A stretch of DNA of 64,000 bases from Pomphorhynchus laevis. Taxonomy: Eukaryota > Acanthocephala > Palaeacanthocephala > Echinorhynchida > Pomphorhynchidae. The stretch's first letter is position 1. Each line of letters starts with the position of its first letter. This document shows positions 62,771 to 64,000 of the stretch, one piece after another. The notes beneath the pieces are model-generated. The model was given only the letters and a program-made list of their open reading frames with translations, made no database searches and was not told the DNA's origin. Where the stretch lies: contig WNNJ02002877.1 in assembly GCA_012934845.2 (NCBI GenBank), positions 1-64,000 on the forward strand, in the 5' to 3' direction. The translations under genes and the position numbers were made by a program.

Positions 62771-62894
62771 AAATGCTAAACGATTTTAGTCTTCATCAAA
62801 ATGTTAACTAATTTGCTCACTCTCGTGATTCTTCAAAATCTATGCTTGACGTTGTTAGCTTTCATCCAGATTAAATAAGCCATATAAAAAAGAT

Positions 62895-64000
62895 TTATTT
62901 AACGTGGCAAATGCGTGCCAGCGCACGCTTACATGACCACAACAAAACAAAAATGTAAATCATGTGTCGAGAAAGTGTGAACGAGGAGGTGTTTGAATGT
63001 GATAAAGGAGGGAGCGCGGCGGACGTCGAGAGGGAGTTGATTCCAGGCGAGTGAGGCGGCGACGAGGAAGGAACGGAGACCATAGTTGTTGGAGTAATTG
63101 GGAACGTGAAGTAAGAGGGTATGATGGGAACGCAGCGATAACGAGGTGGGGCGAAAGTCGTCTAAGAAAGGAAGGTTGATAAACGATGGGGAGCCGACAG
63201 CGATGAGACGAAAAGTTACGAGGAGAAGGCTGAGTTTGATGCGGATGTGGATGGTGGGCCAGGAGAGTTGGGCAAAATATGTGGATGTGTGGTCGAAGCG
63301 ACGGAGACGAAAGAGCACTCGAACGGCGGTGTTGATTATTCGTTGTAGGGGTAGGATGATGGATTTTGGAGAATTGGCGAAAAGGCTAAGGCAGTAATCG
63401 ATTTTAGGGAAAAGAAGCGATGAAAGAAGAGACATACAGAAACGGAAGTCGATAAGGGGGCGGATACGGCGGATGTCACGGAGAATTAAGTTAGACTGAG
63501 CGGACCTTGTCACGGACGAAGGGTTTAAGGGAAAGGTGATCATCGAAATGGAAGCCTAAGAAAGTGAGATTGTGGACTATGGGGATGATTGATGAGGCAA
63601 AAGATACAGTGGGAGGAGATATATTATGGTTTACGGGGGAGGATCCACATTATTTTGGACTTTTCGGGGTTTAGAACGAGATGGAGATTGGAGAGACGTT
63701 TGTAGATAGAAGAAAGACAGTTGGAGGCAGAAATGCCGATATCGTGTATGCGATGTGCGGGTGCATGAGCATAGATTAGAATGTCATCGGCGTATTGCAT
63801 GACGTTAAAGGAGTAAGGTTTGATAAACGGAGAGAGATCGCCAAGCAGAAGAGAGAAAAGCAGGGGACCTAGGACTGAACCTTGTGGGACCCCGCAAAAA
63901 ATAGGGATGGGAGGGGAGGATTATGAATTAGAACAGACGCGAAAGGAACGGTCGGATAGATATGAGGCAAACCATGCTACAATGGAGAAAGAAGATCCGC
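62895..64000 (-). mobile_element. CR1-like LINE, family B, copy running off the right edge
   Basis: 3' hairpin at 62913-62928. 62929-63543 (204 codons) encodes the post-RT part (LLFPKIDYCLSLFANSPKS, FLDDFRPTSLSLRSHHTLL). Upstream frames to 64000 carry GVPQGSVLGPLLFSLLLGDL-like and MQYADDILIYAHAPAHRIH text. A few frame breaks. The 5' part lies beyond the window. Confidence 0.92.

Overview
This is a window of AT-rich animal nuclear DNA, dominated by retroelements. It is eukaryotic because one recognisable host gene is split by very short introns (47 and 57 bp, GT...AG) and the repeats are LINEs, Penelope-like elements (PLEs), satellites and (TA)n tracts. The host genes are conserved metazoan ones (WRAP53/TCAB1, SUGT1, RNMT). 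Nothing fixes the phylum; a small-intron invertebrate is the most I can say.

Layout. 1-5500: two related satellite families (379-bp and 357-bp monomers), each bounded by (TA)n tracts. The 357-bp array is a head-to-head palindrome. 5500-6240: RT relic of a GTAIGT-type PLE. 6974-7163: two tandem hammerhead ribozyme motifs, the second canonical. 7480-20800 (minus): five exons of a WRAP53/TCAB1 gene. A 9.5-kb intron holds a Tc1/mariner relic, PLE pieces, SINE-like and other repeats and three unrecognised coding-like blocks. 7996-10230, 26160-28613 and 45900-47505: the best copies of an AT-rich PLE family (PLE-1) with intact or near-intact RT. About ten further decayed 3' ends and a pLTR array (22028-23330) belong to the same family. 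31745-32632: single-exon SUGT1. 34760-38850: near full-length LINE with three ORFs. 47995-49041: single-exon RNMT. 55765-60390: near full-length CR1-like LINE, the master type for several 5'-truncated copies at 23455, 51100 and 53735. A sister LINE family lies at 29863, 49295 and 62895, running off the right edge.

Most interesting material. (1) A complete type I hammerhead at 7114-7163 with a decayed partner 138 nt upstream, the layout of retrozyme/PLE ribozyme dimers. (2) The 357-bp satellite carries two interlocking helices (a pseudoknot); its 379-bp cousin keeps them with altered, still-pairing bases although the apparent 67-aa ORF is destroyed, so the monomer looks RNA-based rather than protein-coding. 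(3) The PLE-1 terminal repeat has its own interlocked helices. (4) A GIY-YIG-like endonuclease C-terminus lies upstream of the PLE-1 RT rather than downstream, hinting at a permuted-domain PLE. (5) In four different repeats here GAAA and CTGAYGA abut the two strands of one helix, as at hammerhead stem II, although none forms a complete hammerhead.
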